Origin: Pandoraea fibrosis
GTDB taxonomy: Bacteria; Pseudomonadota; Gammaproteobacteria; Burkholderiales; Burkholderiaceae
Length of the DNA stretch: 64,000 nt
Reading direction: 5' to 3'
Assembly (NCBI RefSeq): GCF_000807775.2
Contig: NZ_CP047385.1
Coordinates: 2,294,001-2,358,000 of the forward strand
In this document: positions 1 through 8,012 of the stretch, one piece after another
Layout of the letters: the number at the start of each line of letters is the position of its first letter
Position numbering within the stretch: position 1 is the first letter of the stretch
Notes under the pieces: model-generated
The model's database searches: none
Told to the model about the DNA's origin: nothing
The model's input: the letters and a program-made list of their open reading frames with translations, nothing else
Program-made: the position numbers and the translations under genes

Positions 1-31
1 GCGGATAGCTCTTGAGCCAGACTTTTTCCAT
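1..31 (-). CDS. fadD: Long-chain acyl-CoA ligase, N-terminal fragment
   Basis: Only the first ten codons lie inside the window; the gene runs off the left edge on the minus strand. They read MEKVWLKSYP, which closely resembles the start of FadD (Escherichia coli FadD begins MKKVWLNRYP, from memory). An excellent Shine-Dalgarno, AAGGAGG at 39-45 on the minus strand, sits 7 bases upstream of the ATG at 31-29 and fixes the start. FadD activates long-chain fatty acids to acyl-CoA with ATP at the inner membrane for beta-oxidation. The call rests on ten residues plus the ribosome binding site. Confidence 0.6.
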   Translation of the reverse strand, partial: MEKVWLKSYP

Positions 32-396
32 GAGCGCCTCCTTGAATTTGGTTTTTATCGCATCGTCGTCGCCGGGGGAAGAGCTTGGGCGCGCGGTGCG
101 TCGTTTCATCGCATTTCCGTCGGCAATGCAAGAGGGGGCTCCGGACGTGTCGTCTCCCCAGTCCGGTCTTGCATGCGCGATGCGCGCGCCAACATCGACG
201 CGCTGCAAAAAGTCGTAGCATACCGTGCCGTTTCCGGTGGGAGCACATGGAAAGCCCTGATTTGATGCGGGTTTGCGTGGAGTAATTGTTCTAGCGGCAA
301 AGGCTTGCCAGTGGAGGGGATTCCGCGCTAATCCCGCACGGAATGGCCGATGCGACGGACAATCCGCAGATGTGACAAAAGAATTGCAAAAAACGC
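32..396. other. Intergenic region between fadD and tRNA-Arg
   Basis: There is no credible coding frame here; the short open frames have no ribosome binding site and no recognisable protein. It should hold the fadD promoter on the minus strand. I could not pick out a convincing operator by eye. Confidence 0.5.
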
Positions 397-425
397 TTGC
401 GTGGCGGGCTGGTTTCTTACATAAT
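397..425 (+). promoter_or_regulatory. Sigma70-like promoter of the first tRNA-Arg
   Basis: TTGCGT at 397-402 and CATAAT at 420-425 are separated by 17 bases. The -10 element ends 14 bases before the mature tRNA 5' end at 440, a usual distance for a stable RNA promoter. Confidence 0.55.
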
Positions 426-439
426 TCTGTTCTCACGAC

Positions 440-516
440 GCGGCTGTAGCTCAGTTGGATAGAGTACTTGGCTACGAACCAAGGGGTCGTGGGTTCGAAT
501 CCTGCCAGCCGCGCCA
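440..516 (+). tRNA. tRNA-Arg(ACG), copy 1
   Basis: This is a 77-base cloverleaf. The acceptor stem GCGGCTG/CAGCCGC is perfect, the anticodon loop CTACGAA gives anticodon ACG, the T loop GTTCGAATC is standard and CCA is encoded. It should decode CGN arginine codons after A34 is converted to inosine. It is identical over its full length to the copy at 671. Confidence 0.97.
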
Positions 517-526
517 CCTAATTCGA

Positions 527-557
527 GGGTCTCCTCACGGGGAGACCCTTAGTTTTT
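527..557 (+). terminator. Rho-independent terminator after tRNA-Arg copy 1
   Basis: An 8-bp perfect stem (GGGTCTCC at 527-534 with GGAGACCC at 541-548) is followed by TTAGTTTTT. Confidence 0.8.
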
Positions 558-670
558 CGGGAGAGTCCTTCCCAGTGACGCGCCGCATGTCATGTACATT
601 CGGCCCGCGTCGATGAGAAGGCAACCGACAGCAGCAAGATCGTCTGATCGGTGTCTCACGTGCAGTAAGT

Positions 671-747
671 GCGGCTGTAGCTCAGTTGGATAGAGTACTT
701 GGCTACGAACCAAGGGGTCGTGGGTTCGAATCCTGCCAGCCGCGCCA
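671..747 (+). tRNA. tRNA-Arg(ACG), copy 2
   Basis: This is a second 77-base tRNA-Arg identical to the one at 440, with acceptor GCGGCTG/CAGCCGC, anticodon ACG and encoded CCA. The flanks differ, so the duplication is confined to the gene. The first copy has its own terminator, so this copy is probably transcribed separately. Confidence 0.97.
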
Positions 748-758
748 ACTCAGTTGGC

Positions 759-800
759 AAAAACGCTCCAGAGGCGAAAGCTTCTGGAGCGTTTTCGTTT
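759..800 (+). terminator. Rho-independent terminator after tRNA-Arg copy 2
   Basis: A perfect 13-bp stem pairs AAAACGCTCCAGA with TCTGGAGCGTTTT and runs into TTTTCGTTT. It is A/T-flanked on both sides, so it may also work on the opposite strand for the efflux operon ending at 927. Confidence 0.85.
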
Positions 801-926
801 GTGCGGATGAAAAGCACGGCACTCGGCACAGATCGTCGCGCGTTGGCTCACATCGGCCGGCTTCCCTCACGTCGGGCACGACGACGTCCCTCCATCGAAC
901 GCCATCACACCCGACGCTCATCGCCG

Positions 927-2423
927 TCAGCCTCGCCCTGCTTGCGTTGCCGTTGCCGCTGTCGTTGCCCCTTCTGCGGCGACTTCCGGGCCGACTTGCC
1001 ATCCCAGCCCCAGCGCTTTGTGCAACGTCACGAACGACTTGAGAAGTTGCGCATCCGCAGCGATGCGGTCTTGTTCGGCGGAGAATCGCGTGCGCTCCGC
1101 ATCCAGCCAATCGAGCGTGCTGGCGGTGCCTGCGCGGTAGCGCTGTCGTGTGAGTACGGCAGCGCGCGCGGCCGACGCCTCCACGCTGCGCACCCGGTAC
1201 ACGTTTTCGCGCTGATGGCCGTAGCGCGCGAGCGCCACGTCGGCGTCTCGCAACGCGGTGAGCACCGCACTTTCATACTTCGCCTGCGCCTGATCGCGTC
1301 CCGCCTTTGCGCCGTCGACACCCGCCTGAACGCGGCCGAAGTCGAGCACATTCCATTGCAGGCGCGGCATCGTCATCCAACTGAAGTTGTCCTTGCGCAC
1401 GAGATGGCCGGGGTCCAGCGCGGAATAGCCGAGTTCTCCCATGATCGAGAGCTTCGGAAACCAATTGGCCGTCTGCACACCGATCTGTGCGTTCTGCGAG
1501 GCCAGACGACGCTCCGCAGCGCGAATGTCCGGGCGCGCCTGCAACAAGGCGGACGGATCGCCGATGGCGACCTTTGCCGGCAGGGTCGGCAGCGCTTTGG
1601 ATGTCTTCAACTCGGCGTCGAGGGTGCCCGGGGCGCGTCCGGTCAGCAATGCCAACTGATCGAGCGATTCGATGACGTCGGCTTCCAGCGGCAGTACACG
1701 CGATTGTGTTTGCTCCACTTGCGTCACGAGTCGTTCGACGTCGAGCTCCGACGCGACACCGCCCGCGCGGCGCTGACGCGTGAGGTCGAGCATTTCGCTT
1801 TCCAACTGGGCCGAGTCGCGCACCAGCGTCAGGCGGGCTTGCTGATCGCGCAACCCGACGTAAGTCTGAGCGACCTCGGCGGCAAGTTGCACATGCGCGT
1901 CGGCCAGATCCTCCGATGCGGCGTCGGCATCGGCGCTGGCGGCCTCGACAGCACGTCGCGTGCCGCCGAACAGATCGATCTCCCAACTGGCGTCGAAGCC
2001 GGCGACATACAGGTCGAGCGGGCCACGACCACCGCCGCCGCCTTCACCGCCAAGCAGACTCAGATCCGGGGATCGGGTGCGTATCGTCGCCAGATCGACG
2101 CCCGCTTTCGGCAGCAGGTCGGCCTGATGACTGCGCAGGCTCGCGCGCGACTGACGTACCTTCGCCTGCGCGGCACGGATGTCGGGGCTATGCGCGATGG
2201 CGTCGTCGATCAGCGCGGTGAGTTGTGGATCGTTCAGCGCCGTCCACCACCGGGCAACCCCCGGCGTGTGGGCTTCGACACCTTCGCCCGCATGTGCGAA
2301 CGTCGCCCCGGTGCGCAGGGCGTCGCCCGCGACCTCGGGCGCGCCGCGATAGTTCGGGCCGACGGTGCAGCCGGTGACGAGGAGGGCGGCCGCAACGGCC
2401 AGCGTTCGGATAGGAAGCGTCAT
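927..2423 (-). CDS. Outer-membrane efflux lipoprotein, NodT/TolC family
   Basis: Outer-membrane channel of a tripartite drug exporter. The 498-residue protein has a lipoprotein signal peptide with lipobox LVTG-C (lipidated Cys19), followed by the GPNY element typical of the NodT family. Two TolC-type repeats rich in heptad helices follow (QLTALIDDAIAHSPDIRAAQ near the start). It is the third gene of the operon and starts 6 bases after the emrB-like stop, so it is surely co-transcribed with the inner-membrane pump and adaptor. The length is normal. The C-terminal tail after residue 470 is Ala/Thr-rich and looks disordered. Confidence 0.93.
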   Translation of the reverse strand: MTLPIRTLAVAAALLVTGCTVGPNYRGAPEVAGDALRTGATFAHAGEGVEAHTPGVARWWTALNDPQLTALIDDAIAHSPDIRAAQAKVRQSRASLRSHQADLLPKAGVDLATIRTRSPDLSLLGGEGGGGGRGPLDLYVAGFDASWEIDLFGGTRRAVEAASADADAASEDLADAHVQLAAEVAQTYVGLRDQQARLTLVRDSAQLESEMLDLTRQRRAGGVASELDVERLVTQVEQTQSRVLPLEADVIESLDQLALLTGRAPGTLDAELKTSKALPTLPAKVAIGDPSALLQARPDIRAAERRLASQNAQIGVQTANWFPKLSIMGELGYSALDPGHLVRKDNFSWMTMPRLQWNVLDFGRVQAGVDGAKAGRDQAQAKYESAVLTALRDADVALARYGHQRENVYRVRSVEASAARAAVLTRQRYRAGTASTLDWLDAERTRFSAEQDRIAADAQLLKSFVTLHKALGLGWQVGPEVAAEGATTAATATQAGRG

Positions 2424-2429
2424 GATGGT

Positions 2430-4040
2430 TCAATGGCCGCCGGAACTGAAACCGGTCGGCTGCTTGAGCAACAGGGCCAGCGGCACGCAAAGCAGCAGCG
2501 CGATACCCAGTGCGTAAAAAGTCTCGGAAAACGTCATCACGCTGGCCTGCCGTGCGATCTCGGCGGCGAGCTGTGCGGTGGCCTGCAATTGGGCATGGAC
2601 CATGTCGCCTGTCTGCGCGAAGAAGCCCGCCGCGTTGGCCGCGAGATGCTCTTGACCTCGTGCGCTGTTGGCGGTGATCGTCTCGCGCAGCATGGCGTCG
2701 TGATAGTCGGTGCGACGGTCGATCAGCGTGCCGAGCAACGCCAGCCCCACCGACCCGCCGAGGTTGCGGGCCATGTTGTACAGACCTGCGGCGTCGCCGG
2801 CGTCCTGCGCATCGACGGCGGCCATCGACGCTTGATTGAGCGGCATCATGGCAAGCATCTGCCCCACACCGCGCAGCAGTTGCGAGAGCGTGAAATCGTG
2901 GCCCACGCTTTGCGCCGTGAGGCCGATGTCGAGCATGCAACTGGCAAAGAAGCACAACAGCCCGAGAATCACGAGCAGGCGAATGTCCACCCGGCTGATG
3001 AGGCGCGGCAGGAACGGCATCATCAGGAAGGCGGGCAGTCCCGAGAGCAGCATGATGTTGCCCGACTGTTGGGCGTTGTAGCCCGCGATCGTGGAAAGGA
3101 ACTGCGGCAGCAGATACGACACGCCATAGAGCCCCGCCCCCACCGTGAAGACGATGTAGATCACGCTCGCGTAATTCTTGTTGCCCAGCAGCGAGAGCTT
3201 GACGATGGGTTTGTCTGCCGTGAACTGCGCCACGAGCATCATGCCGATGCCGATCGCCGACACGATCGACAGCCAGATAATCAGGTGCGAGTCGAACCAA
3301 CGCTCGCGCTGTCCTTCTTCAAGCACCACCGTGAGCGAACTCAGACCGATGGTCAGCCCCACGATGCCCAGCCAGTCGGCGGTGAAGAACGCCCGCAGAT
3401 TGGTCGGCTCGCGTTTGAGACCAAGCATGAGCAGCGTGACGATGGCGGCCGAGATCGGCAGATTCAGAAAGAAGCACCAGCGCCAGTTGGCGTTCTCGGT
3501 CAGCCATCCGCCGACGACCGGTCCGAGCAATGGACCGAGCAGCACGATCAGGCCGAACATCGCCATGCCCACCGGCATCTGATGCCGTGGCAGCCGCGTG
3601 CGAATGATCATCTGCGCCGTGGGAATCATGGCGCCACCGGCGAAGCCTTGTCCGATACGGCCGATGATCATCTCGGGCAGGCTGCTCGAGGCACCGCACA
3701 TCATCGAGAAAAGCGTGAAGAACACGGCGTTGAGCATCAGGAAACGTCGTAGCCCGAGCACGCGCGTGAGCCACGCGGCGAGCGGAATCATGACGATTTC
3801 CGACATCAGGTAACCCGTCGAGATCCAGGTGCCTTCCGTGCCCGAGGCGCCGATTTGTCCCTGAATCTGCGGCAGCGCCGAGTTGGTGATGGAAATGTCG
3901 AGCGTGGCCAGCAGTGCGCCCAGCGCACCCGCCGCCACGGCGATCCAGTCCGACGCCGAGGCGTTGCGCGGCGCGGCGGCGCTTGCGGCACTCCCACCCG
4001 TGTTGCCCGAGCCACCACCGCTGCCGCCTCCCGCTGCCAT
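2430..4040 (-). CDS. emrB: DHA2 family MFS drug transporter, EmrB/QacA type
   Basis: Inner-membrane proton-driven multidrug exporter, 536 residues from this start, with about 14 membrane segments. The family hallmark LDISITNSALPQIQG lies in the first helix and GWLTEN in the mid-region. The first 35 residues are Gly/Ser-rich and cytoplasmic. Start choice is uncertain: the ATG at 4040 has a weak ribosome site, while an in-frame GTG at 4124 would overlap the adaptor stop by about 20 bases and add 28 residues. The reading frame stays open further upstream inside the adaptor gene, but that part is antisense-like composition, not protein. It works with the adaptor at 4105 and the channel at 927. 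Confidence 0.93.
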   Translation of the reverse strand: MAAGGGSGGGSGNTGGSAASAAAPRNASASDWIAVAAGALGALLATLDISITNSALPQIQGQIGASGTEGTWISTGYLMSEIVMIPLAAWLTRVLGLRRFLMLNAVFFTLFSMMCGASSSLPEMIIGRIGQGFAGGAMIPTAQMIIRTRLPRHQMPVGMAMFGLIVLLGPLLGPVVGGWLTENANWRWCFFLNLPISAAIVTLLMLGLKREPTNLRAFFTADWLGIVGLTIGLSSLTVVLEEGQRERWFDSHLIIWLSIVSAIGIGMMLVAQFTADKPIVKLSLLGNKNYASVIYIVFTVGAGLYGVSYLLPQFLSTIAGYNAQQSGNIMLLSGLPAFLMMPFLPRLISRVDIRLLVILGLLCFFASCMLDIGLTAQSVGHDFTLSQLLRGVGQMLAMMPLNQASMAAVDAQDAGDAAGLYNMARNLGGSVGLALLGTLIDRRTDYHDAMLRETITANSARGQEHLAANAAGFFAQTGDMVHAQLQATAQLAAEIARQASVMTFSETFYALGIALLLCVPLALLLKQPTGFSSGGH

Positions 4041-4104
4041 GGCACTACGCGCCTGATCGCTTGTCAATGTGACGGGCGAGGGCGAAGCGCTCACCACGCT
4101 GCCG

Positions 4105-5391
4105 TCAGCCACGTTGCGCTCCACCGTTCGCAGGCGACGGCGCGACGTTCGTGTCGGGTCCGAAGATGGCGTCGAGCGGCGCACTGAGCGAGAGCTGCTG
4201 CCCCGTGCGGGCCGCTTGTTTTGCGGGCGTGGCCGGCGCGTTGCGATGCGTATCGACCTCGGCGGTAACCGACAGGCCTGGCAGCAGCACCGTTCGCAAC
4301 GATTCCGGCACCTCGAGACGGATGCGAACCGGCACGCGTTGCACGATCTTCGTGAAGTTACCGGTGGCGTTCTGCGCGGGCAGCAGTGCGAATTGCGCAC
4401 CGGTGCCGGGCGAGAGCGAATCGACCACACCGTGAATCGGTTCGCCGGGCAGGGCATCGACGTGCACCGTCACCGGCTGGCCGGGCCGCATATGGCCGAC
4501 CTGCGTTTCCTTGAAGTTCGCCGTCAGATAGACGTTCTGCACCGGCACGACGGTGAGCAGTCGCGTGCCCGGCTGAGCAAACTGGCCGACGCGCACGGCA
4601 CGATCGCCGACGCGTCCGGCCAGCGTGCTTTTGACTACCGTGTCCGCGAGATCGAGTTCGGCCTTGCGTGCGCTGGCCTGTGCGACGCTCAGTTGCGCCT
4701 TGGCCTGGGCCAGTGCGGCCGTGAGCGTGTCCGTCTGGCGCTCGCTTGCCAACAAGCTGGCCTCGTTGCTCTTGAGCGAGGCGTCGGCGCGGGCGCTGGC
4801 ATTGCGCAACTCGGCGAGACGCTCGTCGGTTTCGGCACCGGTGGCGACCAGCGGCGCATAGCGTTTGACCTGACCCGCGGAGTACGCGGCATTCGCGCGT
4901 GCGCTGTCGAGTTCGGCGCGTGCCTGCGCGATCGTGGCCGAGTGCTGAGAGAGTTCCGCCTGTGCCCGGGCAACGTCGGCTTCGCGGGCCAGTGCCGTGG
5001 CCTGCGCTTCGTCGTAGGCGGCCTGATACTGACGCCCATCGAGTCGCACGAGTGGCTGCCCGACCGTCACCGTTTCGTTGTCGCGCACCAGCACTTCGGT
5101 CACGTAGCCGCCAACTTTCGGGGCGACAGTCATGCTGTCGGCTTGCAAATAGGCGTCGTCGGTCGACTCGATGAAGCGACCGACAAACCACCATTGCGCG
5201 CCCCAGCCGAGCGCGGCAACCACGCCCAGCGCCACCGCGCCGAGCAGAATTTTCTTGCGGCGAGGGTTGGCCGGGGCCTTCGTCTGGCCGGGCGTTTGCG
5301 GCGCCTCGCCAGCCTTGTTGGCCGGGGCTTGCGCCTGACGTGCGGTCAACGGCGCCGATTCCGCCGGCTTGACCTGTGCTGCGGTGGTCAT
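4105..5391 (-). CDS. emrA: Membrane fusion protein of drug efflux system, EmrA/HlyD
   Basis: Periplasmic adaptor linking the EmrB-like pump to the outer-membrane channel. The 428 residues comprise a Lys/Pro/Ala-rich cytoplasmic tail (1-46), a single membrane helix (about 48-70) and the EmrA-type signature STDDAYLQAD. A biotinyl-lipoyl half (VAPKVGGYVTEVLVRDNE) and a long Ala/Glu coiled coil (about 130-230) follow, then the second lipoyl half and a beta-barrel. It is the first gene of a three-gene minus-strand operon divergent from a TetR regulator, with operator-like repeats in the 103-base gap. Confidence 0.94.
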   Translation of the reverse strand: MTTAAQVKPAESAPLTARQAQAPANKAGEAPQTPGQTKAPANPRRKKILLGAVALGVVAALGWGAQWWFVGRFIESTDDAYLQADSMTVAPKVGGYVTEVLVRDNETVTVGQPLVRLDGRQYQAAYDEAQATALAREADVARAQAELSQHSATIAQARAELDSARANAAYSAGQVKRYAPLVATGAETDERLAELRNASARADASLKSNEASLLASERQTDTLTAALAQAKAQLSVAQASARKAELDLADTVVKSTLAGRVGDRAVRVGQFAQPGTRLLTVVPVQNVYLTANFKETQVGHMRPGQPVTVHVDALPGEPIHGVVDSLSPGTGAQFALLPAQNATGNFTKIVQRVPVRIRLEVPESLRTVLLPGLSVTAEVDTHRNAPATPAKQAARTGQQLSLSAPLDAIFGPDTNVAPSPANGGAQRG

Positions 5392-5405
5392 GGGAATTTT
5401 CCTAA

Positions 5406-5437
5406 AATTATTCCAGTTGGCAGAATTATTCCAGTTG
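5406..5437. promoter_or_regulatory. Direct-repeat operator between efflux operon and cecR
   Basis: Two exact copies of AATTATTCCAGTTG occur at 5406-5419 and 5424-5437, 18 bases apart start to start, in the gap between the divergent emrA and TetR genes. A plausible promoter for the regulator overlaps the second copy (TTGATC at 5435-5440, TATATT at 5457-5462). The arrangement suggests the site where the regulator represses both directions. This is an inference from position and repetition. Confidence 0.6.
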
Positions 5438-5494
5438 ATCGATTTATGTCAAGTGTTATATTTTTGACGAAAGTTTTGGCAAGCAAGGACAGAC

Positions 5495-6244
5495 ATGACA
5501 GGGACTTCACGTGCAGGGCGTGCGCAGGGTGCGGCAACGCGTCCGCGGCATGCAGTCGACACGGGGTATCAACGTGGCGAGGAAACGCGTGCGCGCATCA
5601 TCCTCGCGGCGATCAAGTGTTTCGGGGAGTTCGGCTTTGCGGGAGCGTCTACGCGAGACATCGCGAACGAGGCGGGCGTGAACGCGCCGGCGCTCCAGTA
5701 TTACTTCGACAACAAGGAGGGGGTGTACAAGGCGTGCGTCGAGTACATCCTGAGCCTCGTGATGGGGCAGATGGGGGAAGCCATCGAATCCGCCGAGCGA
5801 GTGGTGGCGGATCCGAACGCAACCGACAAGCAGCTCATGGATGCGTTTTGCGAACTACAGAACCGCAAAGCGGGATTCATGGAAGAGGTGCCTGAGATCG
5901 ACGGCTGGCACATGTTCATGGCTCGCGAACAGGCAGGCCTTGGCCCGGAAGCCGGATTCAAGGTGTTTCACGAGCGGTTTTCGAGCCGGTTGGCGTCGGT
6001 CTGCGCAAACATCGTCACGCGTCTCGCGGGCGTGGCACCGGACAATGAGGAAATGCGTATTCGCGCGGTGTGCATCAGCACATTGGGCATGGCATTTCGC
6101 GTGATGCGCCGCTCCGTCGCTTGTTCGATGGGATGGGACGGCGAGCCGAATCCCGATCGCAACCGGATGGTGCGCGAGGCAGTACTGGAACAGACGCGGC
6201 AACTGCTGGAGCGCATCGTCAAGCAGCGCAAGGCGGCCAGGTAA
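5495..6244 (+). CDS. TetR family regulator, CecR/YbiH type
   Basis: Repressor of the divergent EmrAB-NodT efflux operon, by position. In 249 residues, an N-terminal helix-turn-helix spans about 30-80 (ASTRDIANEAGVNAPALQYYF; the usual YYHF aromatic element appears as QYYFDNKEGVY). The C-terminal half matches the CerR/DUF1956 type (EVPEIDGWHMFMAREQAGLGPE). This subgroup commonly controls adjacent HlyD-type exporters. The first 25 residues are a basic extension before the DNA-binding domain. Confidence 0.9.
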   Translation: MTGTSRAGRAQGAATRPRHAVDTGYQRGEETRARIILAAIKCFGEFGFAGASTRDIANEAGVNAPALQYYFDNKEGVYKACVEYILSLVMGQMGEAIESAERVVADPNATDKQLMDAFCELQNRKAGFMEEVPEIDGWHMFMAREQAGLGPEAGFKVFHERFSSRLASVCANIVTRLAGVAPDNEEMRIRAVCISTLGMAFRVMRRSVACSMGWDGEPNPDRNRMVREAVLEQTRQLLERIVKQRKAAR

Positions 6245-6269
6245 CGTCAAACGCACGCTGCTGTCGGAC

Positions 6270-6300
6270 AGGGGCACCTTTGGGTGCCCTTGTGTCGTTT
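6270..6300 (+). terminator. Terminator after the TetR gene
   Basis: GGGCACC (6272-6278) pairs with GGTGCCC (6283-6289) around a short loop and is followed by TTGTGTCGTTTT. It lies between convergent genes. Confidence 0.6.
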
Positions 6301-6323
6301 TCAGGGCGTCGTTCCTGTTGCGG

Positions 6324-7781
6324 TCATGACGGCGTGGCCGTGCGCGTCTGTGGTTCGCCGTCGTGCTTGCGGTACCACAGGAAGTAGATCAGCAGCACGA
6401 CGACAACGAACGGCACGCCGAAGATCAGCGTCATGCGGAATACCCCGGTGAACAGCGTGGTGAGCATGATGGCTGCCATCAGCGTCGCGCCGAGCAGCGT
6501 GAGCCACGGGAAGCCCCACATGCGGAATGCCAGCGGCGGATGATTCTCGCGCCGCCACGCCCGGCGGAAGAAGAAGTGCGTGACGAAGATCATCATCCAG
6601 GTGAGCATCGCGCCGAACATCGAGATCGCCATCATGAACGTGAAAGACGACTCGGGATACAGGAAGTTCACGAGCGTGGCGAGCGCAATGCCGACGGTCG
6701 AGAGCAGCAATGCCGCAAGCGGCACGCCACGCCGATTGACCTCGCCGAAGCGTGCGGGCGCATACCCGGCGCGCGAGAGCGAGAACATCATGCGCGTGGT
6801 GATGTAGAGCTGACTGTTCATCGACGAGAGCGCGGCGATCAGCACCACGAAGTTGATGACACCTGCGGCGCCGGGAATGCTAATGGCCTGCATCACCTTC
6901 ACGAACGGGCTTTCGTCCTGACCGGCGGCGGTCCACGGCACGATGGCGAGCATCAGGGCAAGCGTGAGCAGATAGAACAACACGAGACGCACGACTGTGG
7001 AGCGGAAGGCGCGCGTCACGGCGCGCTCCGGATTCTCGGCTTCACCGGCGGCCACCGCAATCATCTCGATGGACAGGTAGCTGAATATCGAGATGATGAC
7101 CGCGACCCACATCCCCCACAGCCCCTTCGGAAAGAAGCCGCCGTGCGCGGTGTAATTCGCAAATCCCGCAGGCGTATGCCCGCCACCGGCGACCGATCCC
7201 GGCGCGATGAAGACCACGTAGGCGCCGATCAGAATGAAGATGACGATGGCGGTGATCTTGATGAGCGAAAAGCCGTATTCGATCGCACCGAACAGATTCA
7301 CCGACATGGCGTTCACGAGTACGAGCGCTGCCGAGAAGCCCGCAACCCAATACCAGCCCGGCACCTGTGGGAACCAGTACTTCATGTAGACGGCGATGGC
7401 GCTCACCTCGGTGCCCACGGCCAGTACGATGCATGACCAATACGCGTAGCGAACCAGAAAACCGGCCCACGGACCGATGTAGTGTTCGGCGTACGCGCCG
7501 AACGAGCCCGACGTCGGATGCGCGACCGTCATTTCGGCGAGGCATCCCATGAGCATGAGTGCGATGAATGCGCCGATGCCGTAAGAGATCAGCACACTCG
7601 GACCGGCAAAGCCGATGGCGAAGCCGCTGCCGAGAAAGAGCCCGGTGCCGATGGCACCCCCGATGGCGATCATCGCCATCTGACTGGCCGTGAGCGAGCG
7701 TCGCAAGCCTTGCTCGCGGCGCGTGATATGGGCGAAGTCGCGGGGCCGACTGGATTGAGAAGACTGGGGGGAATGCGTCAT
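6324..7781 (-). CDS. Amino-acid permease, APC superfamily AAT type
   Basis: Inner-membrane proton-coupled amino-acid importer of 485 residues with about 12 membrane helices. The family hallmark IGGAIGTGLFLGSG is in helix 1, and the stretch around GEAENPERAV follows helix 6, as in GabP, ProY and aromatic permeases. The start at 7781 has an AAGG ribosome site (AAAAGGTGTGTC-ATG); the frame is open 19 codons further up but without one. It is monocistronic and the substrate cannot be told from sequence. Confidence 0.93.
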   Translation of the reverse strand: MTHSPQSSQSSRPRDFAHITRREQGLRRSLTASQMAMIAIGGAIGTGLFLGSGFAIGFAGPSVLISYGIGAFIALMLMGCLAEMTVAHPTSGSFGAYAEHYIGPWAGFLVRYAYWSCIVLAVGTEVSAIAVYMKYWFPQVPGWYWVAGFSAALVLVNAMSVNLFGAIEYGFSLIKITAIVIFILIGAYVVFIAPGSVAGGGHTPAGFANYTAHGGFFPKGLWGMWVAVIISIFSYLSIEMIAVAAGEAENPERAVTRAFRSTVVRLVLFYLLTLALMLAIVPWTAAGQDESPFVKVMQAISIPGAAGVINFVVLIAALSSMNSQLYITTRMMFSLSRAGYAPARFGEVNRRGVPLAALLLSTVGIALATLVNFLYPESSFTFMMAISMFGAMLTWMMIFVTHFFFRRAWRRENHPPLAFRMWGFPWLTLLGATLMAAIMLTTLFTGVFRMTLIFGVPFVVVVLLIYFLWYRKHDGEPQTRTATPS

Positions 7782-7931
7782 GACACACCTTTTGGGCGTC
7801 GTCGCGAGAAGTCGGCGACACCCGCATGAGTACAGCATTGCTTGTCATCGCCCGCCGGCGCGCCATGGGTGGCGCTCGCGAGCCCGGTGACAGCATCGGA
7901 TATCGCAAAGCGCAGGCGCGAACGGGCCCCA

Positions 7932-7955
7932 CCGCCCCGGACGAATCCGGGGCGG
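7932..7955 (-). terminator. Strong hairpin downstream of the porin gene
   Basis: A perfect 9-bp GC stem (CCGCCCCGG / CCGGGGCGG) encloses a 6-base loop, 58 bases past the porin stop. No T-run follows on either strand, so it may protect the message 3' end or act with Rho instead of as a classic terminator. Confidence 0.45.
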
Positions 7956-8012
7956 GTCATACCAACAGCAGAGGAAACCACCGAAACGGCGCGAACGGGT
8001 CGCGCCATCGGG

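Noticed and set aside
440..747. Integrative element using tRNA-Arg as attachment site
   Set aside because: No integrase, no short fragment repeat of the tRNA 3' end elsewhere that I could see, and both copies are complete.
699..3752. A 1017-codon open frame on the plus strand across the efflux operon
   Set aside because: It is antisense to two well-supported efflux genes, has Arg/Gly/His-rich composition and no ribosome site or known domain. It is an effect of GC-rich third positions.
4041..4457. N-terminal extension of the EmrB-like protein by 139 residues
   Set aside because: It overlaps the adaptor gene in another frame, is Arg/Ser-rich and unlike any transporter start. A start at 4040 or at 4124 is more likely.
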